A program made the position numbers and the translations under genes. Below are positions 26,531-35,348 of a stretch of DNA of 64,000 nucleotides, one piece after another; position 1 is the stretch's first letter, and every line of letters begins with the position of its first letter. Where the stretch lies: positions 30,064 to 94,063 of the forward strand of contig NZ_JAATVU010000003.1 of NCBI RefSeq assembly GCF_013184745.1, given 5' to 3'. The notes under the pieces were generated by a model. It ran no database searches. It was not told the DNA's origin and saw only the letters and a program-made list of their open reading frames with translations. This DNA is from Mangrovicoccus sp. HB161399 (lineage in GTDB: Bacteria > Pseudomonadota > Alphaproteobacteria > Rhodobacterales > Rhodobacteraceae).

Positions 26531-27319
26531 TTACTTCAGGCTGCCCGACAGGAACTGCCGGAAGCGTTCGGAATTGGGATTGGCCAGGAGCGCGCGGGGT
26601 TCGCCCTCGTCCTCGACCACGCCCTTGTGCAGGAACATGACCTTGTTGGCCGCCTCGCGGGCGAAGCCGATCTCGTGGGTGACGACCAGCATGGTGCGGC
26701 CCTCTTCGGCCAGGCCGCGCATCACGCGCAGCACCTCGTTGACCAGTTCGGGATCGAGCGCCGAGGTCGGCTCGTCGAAGAGCATCACCTCGGGGTCCAT
26801 GGCCAGCGCGCGGGCGATCGCGACGCGCTGCTGCTGGCCGCCCGAGAGCTGGCTGGGATAGTGGCCGCGCTTGTCGGCGACGCCGACCTTGGCCAGCATC
26901 GCCTCGGCCTTCTCGGCGGCTTCCGCCTTGCCGCGGCCCAGAACGTGGATCTGCGCGGCGGTGACGTTCTCCAGGATCGTCATGTGCTGCCACAGGTTGA
27001 ACTGCTGGAACACCATCGCCAGCTTGGAGCGGATGCGGTCGACCTGCTTGGGATCGGCCGGGGCGGGCGCGCCGTGGCGCGTGCCCATCTTGATCAGCTC
27101 GCCCTTGACGCGTACCTCGCCGGCGGTGGGCGTCTCCAGCAGGTTGATGCAGCGCAGGAAGGTCGACTTGCCCGAGCCCGAGGAGCCGAGGATCGCCACG
27201 ACGTCATGCTCGTGCGCCTTCAGCGAGATGCCCTTGAGGACCTCCTGCTCGCCGAATGTCTTGCGAATTCCGGTGACCTCGAGGGCCAGCTGCCCGCTGG
27301 GGCTTCCGCTTGTCGTCAT
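26531..27319 (-). CDS. Polar amino acid ABC transporter ATPase, HisP/AotP-like
   Basis: A 262-residue ATP-binding subunit. Walker A is GSSGSGKST, the Q-loop lies in [12 protein letters not shown], the signature is [16 protein letters not shown] and Walker B is [14 protein letters not shown], followed by the His switch in VVTHEIGFA. Close to HisP, GlnQ and AotP. It is the first gene of the transporter operon. The ATG at 27319 was chosen; the frame remains open far upstream but without protein-like content. Confidence 0.95.
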   Translation of the reverse strand: MTTSGSPSGQLALEVTGIRKTFGEQEVLKGISLKAHEHDVVAILGSSGSGKSTFLRCINLLETPTAGEVRVKGELIKMGTRHGAPAPADPKQVDRIRSKLAMVFQQFNLWQHMTILENVTAAQIHVLGRGKAEAAEKAEAMLAKVGVADKRGHYPSQLSGGQQQRVAIARALAMDPEVMLFDEPTSALDPELVNEVLRVMRGLAEEGRTMLVVTHEIGFAREAANKVMFLHKGVVEDEGEPRALLANPNSERFRQFLSGSLK

Positions 27320-28070
27320 CAAATCACCAAACCCCGCGCCGCTGCGGCCGATCTGCCTGAAACCGGCGGTGCGCTGTCCCGCCTTGCAATTCCCCGAAGG
27401 ATCCCGGGCCTGCGCTCGGCGCCCCTCGCGCCGCCCGCGGCAATCCCGCGTCCCGGCCCCAGAAGTTCCGCGGAAGGCCCGAAAGGTCAAGAGTTTTCCG
27501 GCCCATCCAGCGACATGACGTCGCGACCCGCCGCCGGGAAAAGGGCCGCCGCCGCCCGGTTTTCCGCAAATGACTAAATATTTACCACATGACGCCGGGT
27601 CCGCGCGGCCGCCGTGGCGGAGCTCTGCAGGACCTGCCGGACGGGACGCGCCGCGGCCTCCGCGCGGCAGGACGCCCGGTGCCGCAGGGACCGAGTCCCG
27701 CGGCGGCGCTGCAGGGCGGCGGAAGCGCGGCCAGGCGGGCGGAAATTGGTCAGGTCGTCTGTCCGGGACGCTGCGGCAGGTCCCGTCCGCCGCGCCGCGG
27801 CCGGTCTGCAGGGGCACGGAAATGCGGTCATAGCCATACGCTGGATGCATGTTTGATCTGCATCAAACAGGAGTCACTCGCCTGTTTTCGCCGCGCAGCG
27901 GAAACGTGTTCCAAAAAAGATAATTGAAAATCAGATTGTTAAAAATTCACATCGGATTATCACGTTCCCGTGCACACCTCAGGGTTGTGACCATGCCGCA
28001 ATGCGGCGCTTGCATGTGCGGCCGCGCAAGATAATTTCGCGGCGGGGAGGCCCTGGACGATAGGGGTGTC
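27320..28070. promoter_or_regulatory. Divergent region between the ABC transporter operon and mqo
   Basis: About 750 bases without a supported gene. The stretch 27905-27960 is clearly A+T richer than anything around it (AAAGATAATTGAAAATC, then GTTAAAAATTC) and is the likely mqo promoter area. The mqo leader then holds small hairpins, one being GCCGC-AAT-GCGGC (27995-28007). Around 27565-27595, next to the transporter, is another A+T-richer patch (ATGACTAAATATTTACC) that could be its promoter. Confidence 0.4.
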
Positions 28071-29654
28071 ATGATGGAATTCAGGAAACGGCGGGCAGAC
28101 CGGCAGGTGGACGTGCTTCTGGTGGGCGGAGGCATCATGAGCGCGACTCTGGGCGTGCTGCTGCAAGAGCTCGAACCCGGCTGGTCGATCGAACTGACCG
28201 AGCGGCTGGACAGCGTAGCCGCGGAAAGCTCCAACGGCTGGAACAATGCCGGCACGGGCCATTCCGCGCTGTGCGAGCTGAACTACACGCCGCAGACCGC
28301 GGACGGCTCGATCGACATTGCCAAGGCGGTCGCGATCAACGAGCAGTTCCAGGTCTCGCGCCAGTTCTGGGCCCACCAGGTCGAGACCGGCGTCCTGAAG
28401 AACCCGAAATCCTTCATCAGCCCGGCGCCGCACATGAGCTTCGTGCGCGGTGCGGCCAATGTCGCCTTCCTGCGCAAGCGGTACGAGGCGCTGGTGCGGA
28501 GCCCGCTCTTCGCGGGCATGCGCTTCTCCGACGACCGCGCGCAGATCGCCGAATGGGCGCCGCTGATGATGCAGGGCCTCGATCCGGAGGTGCCCGTCGC
28601 CGCGACCTGGGCGCCGCAGGGCACCGATGTCGATTTCGGCGAGATCACCCGCCAATTCGTGGCCGCGCTGTCGGAGCGCCCGAATTTCGCCATGCGCACC
28701 GGCCGCACCGTCACCGGCATCCGCCGCAACCCGGCAGGCGGCTGGCGCGTGACCAGCACCGCCACGAACGGCGGGCAGACTGAATGCGTCGATGCGCGCT
28801 TCGTCTTCCTCGGTGCGGGCGGCGGGGCGCTGCCGCTCCTGCAGATGTCGGGCATCCCCGAGGCGCGCAACTATGCGGGCTTCCCTGTCGGCGGCTCCTT
28901 CCTGGTCTGCGAAAACCCCGAGATCGTCGCGCAGCACGGCGTCAAGGTCTACGGCAAGGCCGAGGCCGGCAGCCCGCCCATGTCGGTGCCGCATCTCGAC
29001 CGCCGCACCATCGACGGCCGCGACATGCTGCTCTTCGGGCCGTTCGCGACCTTCTCCACCAAGTTCCTCAAGCAGGGCTCGCTCTGGGACCTGCCCAGCT
29101 CGATCACCGGGCGCAACCTGATGCCGATGCTGCAGGTCGGCGTGCGCAACTTTGGCCTGGTGGAATACCTCGCGGGCCAGCTGCGCCTGACCGAGAAGGA
29201 CCGGATGGCCGCGCTGCGCGAATACTATCCGGAGGCGAAGGACGGCGACTGGCGGCTGTGGCAGGCCGGGCAGCGGGTCCAGGTGATCCGCAAGGAGCCG
29301 GGCCATGGCGGCGAGCTGAAGCTCGGCACCGAGATCGTCTCGGATGCCGACCGCAGCATCGCGGCGCTGCTGGGCGCGTCTCCGGGGGCCTCGACAGCCG
29401 CGCCGATCATGCTGGACCTGCTGGAGCGGATCTTCCCCGACCGTGCGGCCAGCCCGGACTGGCAGGCCAAGCTGCGCCGCATCGTGCCGAGCTACGGCTG
29501 CCCGCTGGGCGACGCGCCGGACCTGATCGCCCGCGAATGGGCCGAGACCTGCTGCCGGCTGGAGCTGCTGGAGATCGACGCGGAGGAGATCCGCAGCCGC
29601 ATGGACCAGTTCCGCAGCACCGTGGTCGCGCCGATGGAGCAGGAGGCCGCCTGA
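28071..29654 (+). CDS. mqo: Malate:quinone oxidoreductase
   Basis: A 527-residue membrane-associated flavoprotein that oxidises L-malate to oxaloacetate and passes the electrons to quinone, replacing or backing up NAD-malate dehydrogenase. [16 protein letters not shown] is the FAD-binding loop. [33 protein letters not shown] and the late [13 protein letters not shown] are Mqo hallmarks. The length is normal. A Shine-Dalgarno (AGGGGTG) precedes two adjacent ATG codons. It stands alone, with its own promoter region, and ends eight bases from the converging toxin gene. Confidence 0.97.
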   Translation: MMEFRKRRADRQVDVLLVGGGIMSATLGVLLQELEPGWSIELTERLDSVAAESSNGWNNAGTGHSALCELNYTPQTADGSIDIAKAVAINEQFQVSRQFWAHQVETGVLKNPKSFISPAPHMSFVRGAANVAFLRKRYEALVRSPLFAGMRFSDDRAQIAEWAPLMMQGLDPEVPVAATWAPQGTDVDFGEITRQFVAALSERPNFAMRTGRTVTGIRRNPAGGWRVTSTATNGGQTECVDARFVFLGAGGGALPLLQMSGIPEARNYAGFPVGGSFLVCENPEIVAQHGVKVYGKAEAGSPPMSVPHLDRRTIDGRDMLLFGPFATFSTKFLKQGSLWDLPSSITGRNLMPMLQVGVRNFGLVEYLAGQLRLTEKDRMAALREYYPEAKDGDWRLWQAGQRVQVIRKEPGHGGELKLGTEIVSDADRSIAALLGASPGASTAAPIMLDLLERIFPDRAASPDWQAKLRRIVPSYGCPLGDAPDLIAREWAETCCRLELLEIDAEEIRSRMDQFRSTVVAPMEQEAA

Positions 29655-29661
29655 GGCGGTC

Positions 29662-30333
29662 TCACAGCTCGATGTATTCGATCCCCAGCCGGTCCGCGAG
29701 ATCGACGATGCCGCGGTGGCATCCGGGCGAGGCCACGCTGCGGCTCTGCCCGGGCGCCAGCGCTCCGGCCGCCCGGTCGCCGAACAGCACGAGGGCGAAG
29801 GCCGGACCCAGCTGGTGCGAGTGGTAGAACAGCCCCTGCGCCCGCGGCAGCGCCGCATGGATCGCCTCGGCCCAGGCCCGCACTGCCGGATAGCTGGCCG
29901 TCGGCCCGGCGATCAGGGCATTGTGCTCCACCCCCAGCGCCCGCTGTCCCGCCACGGTCAGGTCGGCGAGCGTCAGCTCCGCAGCCGTGGCCAGCGTGCT
30001 GTGGGCATGGCCCGCGTAATCCGACGGAAAGACGATCGTCAGCGGCGGCCGCCCGGTGGCGGGATCGGTTGCGGGGACGTCCGGGCTGCGAAGGATGATC
30101 TCGGCTGCCGCGCAGTCGAAGCTCTCTGCCGCGTAGATCGTCGGGATGATTGCCCCCCGTGCGTTGCGGATCGGCGAGAACCGGGCATTGCCGCGGTCGG
30201 TGTCGTTGAAGGCCGCGGCGCCGAACCGCGCGGGATGGATGCGGTGCAGCTCCGTTCCGGCGGGGATCGTGGCGAAGGCAGCCTTCTCCGCGCGCAGCCG
30301 CGACGGGTCGGGCACCGTGATCTCGAAGCGCAT
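29662..30333 (-). CDS. RES-domain toxin (NAD-degrading family)
   Basis: A 223-residue RES-domain protein. The family is named for conserved Arg, Glu and Ser, which here fit RFGAAAFNDTDRGNARFSPI, IYAAESFDCAAAE and the late SRSVASPGC. RES toxins such as MbcT break down NAD+ and are held in check by an Xre/MbcA/ParS-type antitoxin. The gene begins one base inside the end of the antitoxin gene (TGATG), the standard RES-Xre layout. Cytoplasmic. Moderately larger than many RES toxins (150-200 residues). Confidence 0.85.
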   Translation of the reverse strand: MRFEITVPDPSRLRAEKAAFATIPAGTELHRIHPARFGAAAFNDTDRGNARFSPIRNARGAIIPTIYAAESFDCAAAEIILRSPDVPATDPATGRPPLTIVFPSDYAGHAHSTLATAAELTLADLTVAGQRALGVEHNALIAGPTASYPAVRAWAEAIHAALPRAQGLFYHSHQLGPAFALVLFGDRAAGALAPGQSRSVASPGCHRGIVDLADRLGIEYIEL

Positions 30334-31001
30334 CAGCCGTGGTCCGGACGCTCCGCCGCCAGCCCGAAGGCGGCAAGCACCTCCGCGGGCCGGTGCCCCA
30401 GCGTGGCCGCCGGGGTTGCGCCGTCCAGCGCGGCATGCGGCCGGGTCAGCCAGTGCAGCAGCCGGAAATCGCTCCAGCTGTCCGGACGGCGCGACAGGAT
30501 CGCGGCCATGGCCGGGTGGATGCGCCGCGCTTCGACGTCGAACTGGAAGAGCGGATAGCGCGCCCGTCCCTCGACCGAGAAGCGCAGGATCTCGCCCTTC
30601 TGCTCCTTGCGCTTCATCGTCGCCGAGGGGTTCGCCAGCGACAGGCCGAGCAGTTCGCAGGCCTCTGCCTGGTCCGCCATCGGCAGTCCGTCCAGCAGCC
30701 GCGTCTGCAGCCGTGCCCGGTTCAGCGCCTCGCGCAGGGCTGCGTCCTGGCCCTTGACCAGGCTTTCCTCCAGCCGCGCGCGGTAGGCCGAGACCAGCGC
30801 GCCGAATTCCGCGCTCAGCTCTGCCGAGAGCCGCGCGCCGATCGCGTCTGCCGTGCCCGGCGGCAGGTCGAGCCCGGCCGCCTCCAGCGTCACGTCGACA
30901 TGCACATCCGTCGCCCCTGCGCTCCGGGCGGTGATCCGCCCGTCCTCGATCAGCCGGGCTGCGGGTTCGTGCGGGGGAAGGGGGCGGGCGGGGGCAGACA
31001 T
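30333..31001 (-). CDS. Xre/MbcA/ParS-type antitoxin for the RES toxin
   Basis: A 222-residue protein whose last third (YPLFQFDVEARRIHPAMAAI, then LLHWLTRPHAALDGATPAAT and GHRPAEVLAAFG) matches the toxin-binding domain of RES-partner antitoxins (DUF2384-like). A helix-turn-helix-like part precedes it (MADQAEACELLGLSLANPSA). The first 100 residues are an Ala-rich helical extension, so it is longer than the usual 130-160 residue antitoxins. First gene of the pair; probably represses its own promoter at the dyads just upstream. Confidence 0.83.
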   Translation of the reverse strand: MSAPARPLPPHEPAARLIEDGRITARSAGATDVHVDVTLEAAGLDLPPGTADAIGARLSAELSAEFGALVSAYRARLEESLVKGQDAALREALNRARLQTRLLDGLPMADQAEACELLGLSLANPSATMKRKEQKGEILRFSVEGRARYPLFQFDVEARRIHPAMAAILSRRPDSWSDFRLLHWLTRPHAALDGATPAATLGHRPAEVLAAFGLAAERPDHG

Positions 31002-31057
31002 GGCGTTTCCTAGTGGTGCTATTTGATAAAGTCATATAGCGTATATAGCACATCCGG
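31002..31057 (-). promoter_or_regulatory. Promoter/operator of the toxin-antitoxin pair
   Basis: An A+T-rich patch unlike its surroundings. GTGCTAT (31016-31022) and ATAGCAC (31045-31051) form a perfect 7-base dyad with 22 bases between, and a third half-site ATAGC lies at 31036-31040. It is directly upstream of the antitoxin and next to the end of the AraC gene. The half-sites are the likely binding sites for the antitoxin. Confidence 0.6.
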
Positions 31058-31945
31058 TCAATGCGGCGGCAGGGGCACCGCGCCGCGGCGGCTGGCCGAG
31101 GGCGGCTCGCCGTAGGCCCGGCGATAGGCGGTGGCGAAATTTTCCGGGCTGCCATAGCCTGCGATCCGCGCGGCCTCCGCCACCGGCACCGCGTCGGCGC
31201 GCAGCGCCCGCCGCGCGGATTCCAGCCGGATCCTCCGCAGATGCGCCTGGACGGTGGTGCCGTGCGCCTCGCGGTAGAGCCGCCGCAGCGTCGACAGGCT
31301 GACCCCGCCCTCCCGGGCGATCTCGCCGAGGCCGGGCAGGGGGCCGGTGCCGTCCCGCAGGAAGGCCTCGATCCGCGCCAGCCGCCGCCGGTCATGCGGG
31401 GCCAGCGCGCGGCCCGCGGCGGCCGGGGCAAGCCGCGCGAAGCTGCGCGCCACCAGAGTAAGGGCCAGCGCCTCGCCTTCAAGCCGGTCCAGCGGCGCCG
31501 CCGTGCCGGGCAGCCGCACCAGCCGCTCGAATCCGGCCACATCCTCGCTCCCCAGCGGCAGGGCGATCCGCCGCGTGCCCGCGGGCAGCGCCAGCCCGTG
31601 CCGTTCCATCCAGTCCCGCCCGAGGTTGATGTTCACCTTGCGCACGTATTCGCCCGCCCGCGCGCGGCGCAGGAAGGGCTCGGGCTCTTCCGTTGCGGTG
31701 AAGACCAGCCGCGGCGGAGCGTCGCCCGCCTGGCCAAGCCCCATCGTGCGGCCCGAGAGCCGCGCCTCGGTGCGGCCCTCCAGGAAGCAGTGCAGGATCA
31801 CCCCGGGCGCGCGGGTGGCGCGCACCTCGAAGCCTTCGCGTGCCGTGGCATCCAGCGTGTGGATCCCGAAGCCGGGGCCGAACCCCGTTGCCGTCATCGT
31901 TCCGTCGAGCTTGGCGCGCACCTGCGCCGCCGGTCCTGCCGTCAT
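31058..31945 (-). CDS. AraC-family regulator, siderophore-receptor type (PchR-like)
   Basis: A 295-residue regulator with two C-terminal helix-turn-helix motifs (LPGLGEIAREGGVSLSTLRR and VAEAARIAGYGSPENFATAY, ending with the usual RRAYGEPPS). The N-terminal domain (TLDATAREGFEVRATRAPGV, VNINLGRDWMERHG) resembles PchR-like activators that sense ferric siderophores. It is divergent from a TonB-dependent siderophore receptor with tandem direct repeats between them. ATG 31945 has GGAG at a good distance; ATG 31960 is an alternative. Confidence 0.9.
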   Translation of the reverse strand: MTAGPAAQVRAKLDGTMTATGFGPGFGIHTLDATAREGFEVRATRAPGVILHCFLEGRTEARLSGRTMGLGQAGDAPPRLVFTATEEPEPFLRRARAGEYVRKVNINLGRDWMERHGLALPAGTRRIALPLGSEDVAGFERLVRLPGTAAPLDRLEGEALALTLVARSFARLAPAAAGRALAPHDRRRLARIEAFLRDGTGPLPGLGEIAREGGVSLSTLRRLYREAHGTTVQAHLRRIRLESARRALRADAVPVAEAARIAGYGSPENFATAYRRAYGEPPSASRRGAVPLPPH

Positions 31946-31998
31946 TCCATGGCTCCGCATCCGGTCCGGCCCGCGCCAGGTCCGTCGCCGGAATGCGC

Positions 31999-32038
31999 TC
32001 CGGCAAAGACATCTGGCGGTCCGGCAAAGATCCCTGGC
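31999..32038. promoter_or_regulatory. Two 21-base-spaced direct repeats, probable AraC-type operator
   Basis: TCCGGCAAAGA occurs at 31999-32009 and again at 32020-32030, each followed three bases later by CTGGC (32013-32017 and 32034-32038). The 21-base period places both on the same face of the helix, the usual arrangement for AraC-family monomers. The repeats are between the AraC gene and the receptor start at 32114. Confidence 0.65.
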
Positions 32039-32113
32039 TACCGTCCCGGAGAGAGGTGGCTAATAATCCGACAAGAATACTCGGTTTAACGCGCCACCAC
32101 AAGGATCCCGCCC

Positions 32114-34207
32114 GTGCCCTGCCTTTCCCCCCGCCGGCTGCTTCTGGCCACGACCTGTCTCGCCGCCCCGGCCACCGCGCAGGAGGCCACGGTCCTGGGC
32201 GAGATCACCGTCAACGCCTCCAGCTACGAAACCGAAGGCACCGGCAGCTACACGACCGACGAGGTCTCGGTCGGCGAGAAGGAGGTCCGCGACATCCGCG
32301 AGATCCCGCAATCCACCACGGTGATCACCAACAGCCAGATCCGCGACCGCGGCTTCACCTCGCTCGATTCCGCGCTGGCCAAGGCGCCGGGGATGCTGGT
32401 GCTGAACAACGATCTCGGCCGGTCCTCGCTGTTCGTGCGCGGCTTCGAGATGGACTACCTCTATTTCAACGGCCTGCCGGCGCCGCTCTCGTCGATCTAC
32501 GGCACCCAGCCCGACCTGGCGATCGTCGACCATGTCGAGATCCTGAAGGGGCCGAACGGTCTGTTCGTCGGCACGGGCGAGCCCGGCGGCGCGGTGAACA
32601 TGAGCCTCAAGCGCGCGCAGGAAGAGTTCGGCGGCTATGTCACCGTGACCGGCCAGAGCTTCGGCCGCGGCCGGATCGAGGGCGACGTGACCGGCAAGAT
32701 TAACGAAAGCGGCACGCTCAGGGGCCGCGCGGTCTTCGCCCATGACGAGGGCGACGGCTTCGTAGACATGCAGGAGAACGCGGTCGATGTCGCCTACGGC
32801 ACCTTGGCCTGGGACATCACCCCCGACACCGCGCTGACCTTCACGCTCAGCCACATGGAGCGGGACATCTCGCCCTTCAACGGCCTGCCGACCGACGGGG
32901 ACGGCAAGCTGCTGGATGTCGACCGCTCCACCACGACGATGGCAGACTGGAACGACTTCGAGAACACCGTGGACGACTACATCCTCGAGCTGCGCCACGA
33001 GCTCGACGGCGGCGGCTTCCTGAAATTCTCGGGGCGCTACTCGACCCGCGATGTCGAGTTTCTCTATGCCTATGCGGGCTCGGCCGCGGACGAAAACAAC
33101 GAGATCAGCCGCCTGAGCTGGCTCGCGCGGCAATACCAGGAGGACAGCCTGGCGCTCGACGCCTATGCCAGCCTGCCCTTCGATTTCGGCCAGGTGACCG
33201 GCAACCTGATCCTCGGCGCCGACTGGCAGCAGGTCGACTCGCGCATGTACCAGGCGCGCGGCGCCATCGCGGGCAGCTGGGATCTGGACGACTGGGACGT
33301 CTCCGACGTGGCCAAGCCGGATGTCGACTACTCCGCGCGCACCGAGACCGAGCTGGAACGCTACGGAATCTATTCCCAGCTGCGCGTCCAGCCGCTCGGC
33401 GGGCTCAACCTGATCGCGGGCGGCCGCTTCACCTGGTACGACCAGAGCTCGACCGACCTGGTGACGGACGAGGTGACCGACGATATCGGCGAGAACGGCC
33501 GCTTCACCCCCTATGGCGGGCTGACCTACGACGTGACCGGCTGGGCGACGCTCTATGCCAGCTACACCTCGATCTTCCAGCCGCAGACGGAGACCGACGC
33601 GGAGGACGAGCTGATCGATCCTGCCGAGGGGCGGCAGATCGAGATCGGCGCAAAGATGCGCTTCTTCGATGCGCTGAACGCTTCGGTCGCGCTCTTCGAC
33701 CTGCAGGAGGACAACCGCGCCGAGGTGGCGCTCGGCACCTCCGACTACTACGCGATGGATGTCGAGAGCCGCGGCCTGGAGCTGGAGCTGTCGGGCGAGA
33801 TCCTGCCCGGCTGGCAGGTCTTCGGCGGCTACACCTACACCGAGATGAAATACGTCGACGGGCCGATGGAGGACGCGGTCTTCAAGGGCTACACGCCCGA
33901 CCACATGCTGCAGCTGGCGACCCAGTACGATTTCGGCCCCGGCGCGCTGGACCGGCTGTCGCTGGGCGGCAGCTTCACCTGGATGAGCGATTTCAAGTCG
34001 GTCAGCAGCCAGGGCGAGATCGAGGCCGAGGGCTATACCGTGCTCGACCTGGCCGCCGCGTGGGAGGTGACGGAGCAGAGCGAGATCCGGCTGCGCGTCA
34101 ACAACGTGCTGGACGAGACCTACTATTCGCGCGCGGGCTCGCCCACCGTGTTCAACTTCTACGGCGCGCCGCGCAACGTGGAGGTTGCCTTCACCCAGCG
34201 GTTCTGA
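32114..34207 (+). CDS. TonB-dependent siderophore receptor
   Basis: A 697-residue outer-membrane receptor. It begins with GTG; the signal peptide ends TAQE. The plug domain (about residues 55-165) carries the siderophore-receptor features IREIPQSTTVITNSQIRDRG, LFVRGFEMDYLYFNG and VEILKGPNGLFVGTGEPGGA. The barrel ends with VEVAFTQRF, the terminal Phe needed for assembly. Closest in layout to FhuE/FpvA-like receptors. It is the first gene of an operon with a siderophore-interacting reductase and an esterase, controlled probably by the AraC gene upstream. I see no convincing Fur box. Confidence 0.94.
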   Translation: MPCLSPRRLLLATTCLAAPATAQEATVLGEITVNASSYETEGTGSYTTDEVSVGEKEVRDIREIPQSTTVITNSQIRDRGFTSLDSALAKAPGMLVLNNDLGRSSLFVRGFEMDYLYFNGLPAPLSSIYGTQPDLAIVDHVEILKGPNGLFVGTGEPGGAVNMSLKRAQEEFGGYVTVTGQSFGRGRIEGDVTGKINESGTLRGRAVFAHDEGDGFVDMQENAVDVAYGTLAWDITPDTALTFTLSHMERDISPFNGLPTDGDGKLLDVDRSTTTMADWNDFENTVDDYILELRHELDGGGFLKFSGRYSTRDVEFLYAYAGSAADENNEISRLSWLARQYQEDSLALDAYASLPFDFGQVTGNLILGADWQQVDSRMYQARGAIAGSWDLDDWDVSDVAKPDVDYSARTETELERYGIYSQLRVQPLGGLNLIAGGRFTWYDQSSTDLVTDEVTDDIGENGRFTPYGGLTYDVTGWATLYASYTSIFQPQTETDAEDELIDPAEGRQIEIGAKMRFFDALNASVALFDLQEDNRAEVALGTSDYYAMDVESRGLELELSGEILPGWQVFGGYTYTEMKYVDGPMEDAVFKGYTPDHMLQLATQYDFGPGALDRLSLGGSFTWMSDFKSVSSQGEIEAEGYTVLDLAAAWEVTEQSEIRLRVNNVLDETYYSRAGSPTVFNFYGAPRNVEVAFTQRF

Positions 34208-34307
34208 TGGGAATGGCGGCGTCCGGCCGACCCGGACGCCGCCAGCCGGGGCGCTCAGCCCTGCGAGCCTTCGTTTCCAATGACATGACAGAGGAAGGAT
34301 GCTGGCG

Positions 34308-35348
34308 ATGACGGCACTCCCAGAGGCGCGCGGCGAGGCGCGCGGACCGTTCCCGGACGGATTGATCGACCGAGTGGCGCAGGAGATGCGCGAACACGGG
34401 CAGAGCCCGGCGCTGCGCTCCGGCGCGCTGCTGCTGGAAAGCGGCGGCGGCAGGGTGGAGATGGACCTGGACGGCGGCCGCTTCCGCGTGCGCATCGAGG
34501 CCGGGGACGCGACTGCGGTCCAGCGGCTGCGCGGCGCGATGCTGCACATGCTCGATCATGCCGCCGAGGGGCTGACCGACCGGATGGACTGGATCGGCGG
34601 CCCGGTGCCGGGCAGCCTGCCGCCCAACGTCGTCTTCGCTGCGGTTGCGGGCGTGACGCGGATCGGCGCGAATTTCCTGCGGGTGGAACTGCGCTCGGAG
34701 CAGCTGGAGACCTTTGCCGAGGGCGGCATGCATTTCCGCCTGCTGCTCCCGCGGCCTGGGCGCGCGCCGGTCTGGCCGGTTGTCGATGACCGCGGCCGCA
34801 CGGTCTGGGCCAGGGGAGAAGATGCGCTGCACACGCCGGCCTACACCTTCGTGGACCTTGACCCCGCGGCGGGCACGATGAGCTTCGACCTCTACGAGCA
34901 CGAGGGCAGCCTCGCCACCGACTGGGCGCGCGCGGCGCAGCCCGGGGCGGAGGCCGCGCTCTCGGGTCCCGGCGGCGGCGACTTCCCGCAAGGCAGCTGG
35001 ATCCTGATGGGCGGAGACGAGACCGCGCTGCCGGCCATCCGGCGGATTCTCGCGCGCTCGGCGCCGGAGCGGCGCGGCCACGTGTTCATCGAGACCGGCG
35101 ATCCGCGCGACCGGCTGCCGCTGGAGGTGCCGGAGGGGATCTCGGTGACCTGGCTCGCGCGCGGGGCAGGGCCGGATCTGGCGGAGGCCATGGCCTCGGT
35201 GCCGATGCCTGCGGCCGGGGAAAGTCGCTTCGTCTGGTGCGCGGCCGAGCGCGGCCTCGTCCGCCGGGCCAAGGCGCTGTTCCGCGACAGGGCAGGGCTG
35301 CTGTCCGGGGAGGGCTATTTCTCCGCCTACTGGACGGCCTCCGCATGA
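34308..35348 (+). CDS. Siderophore-interacting protein (ferric-siderophore reductase) with N-terminal DUF2218 domain
   Basis: A 346-residue two-part cytoplasmic protein. Residues 1-90 match DUF2218 (RSGALLLESGGGRVEMDLDG), often fused to or paired with siderophore reductases. Residues about 110-345 are a ViuB/SIP flavoprotein: an FAD-binding barrel (ANFLRVELRS, then AYTFVDLD in place of the common RTYTVR) and the NAD(P)H domain with GGDETALPAIRRIL. It should reduce ferric siderophore to release iron. No signal peptide. The start is ATG 34308, nine bases after GAGGAAGG; the ATG at 34299 is too close. The esterase gene overlaps its stop (ATGA). Confidence 0.9.
   Translation: MTALPEARGEARGPFPDGLIDRVAQEMREHGQSPALRSGALLLESGGGRVEMDLDGGRFRVRIEAGDATAVQRLRGAMLHMLDHAAEGLTDRMDWIGGPVPGSLPPNVVFAAVAGVTRIGANFLRVELRSEQLETFAEGGMHFRLLLPRPGRAPVWPVVDDRGRTVWARGEDALHTPAYTFVDLDPAAGTMSFDLYEHEGSLATDWARAAQPGAEAALSGPGGGDFPQGSWILMGGDETALPAIRRILARSAPERRGHVFIETGDPRDRLPLEVPEGISVTWLARGAGPDLAEAMASVPMPAAGESRFVWCAAERGLVRRAKALFRDRAGLLSGEGYFSAYWTASA

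Noticed and set aside
32039..32113. Fur box before the siderophore receptor
   Set aside because: TAATAAT-like bases occur but do not form the GATAAT hexamer arrangement, so it was not called.
32060..34549. Open frame of about 830 codons opposite the TonB receptor gene
   Set aside because: Shadow of the receptor; no ribosome binding site or recognisable sequence.
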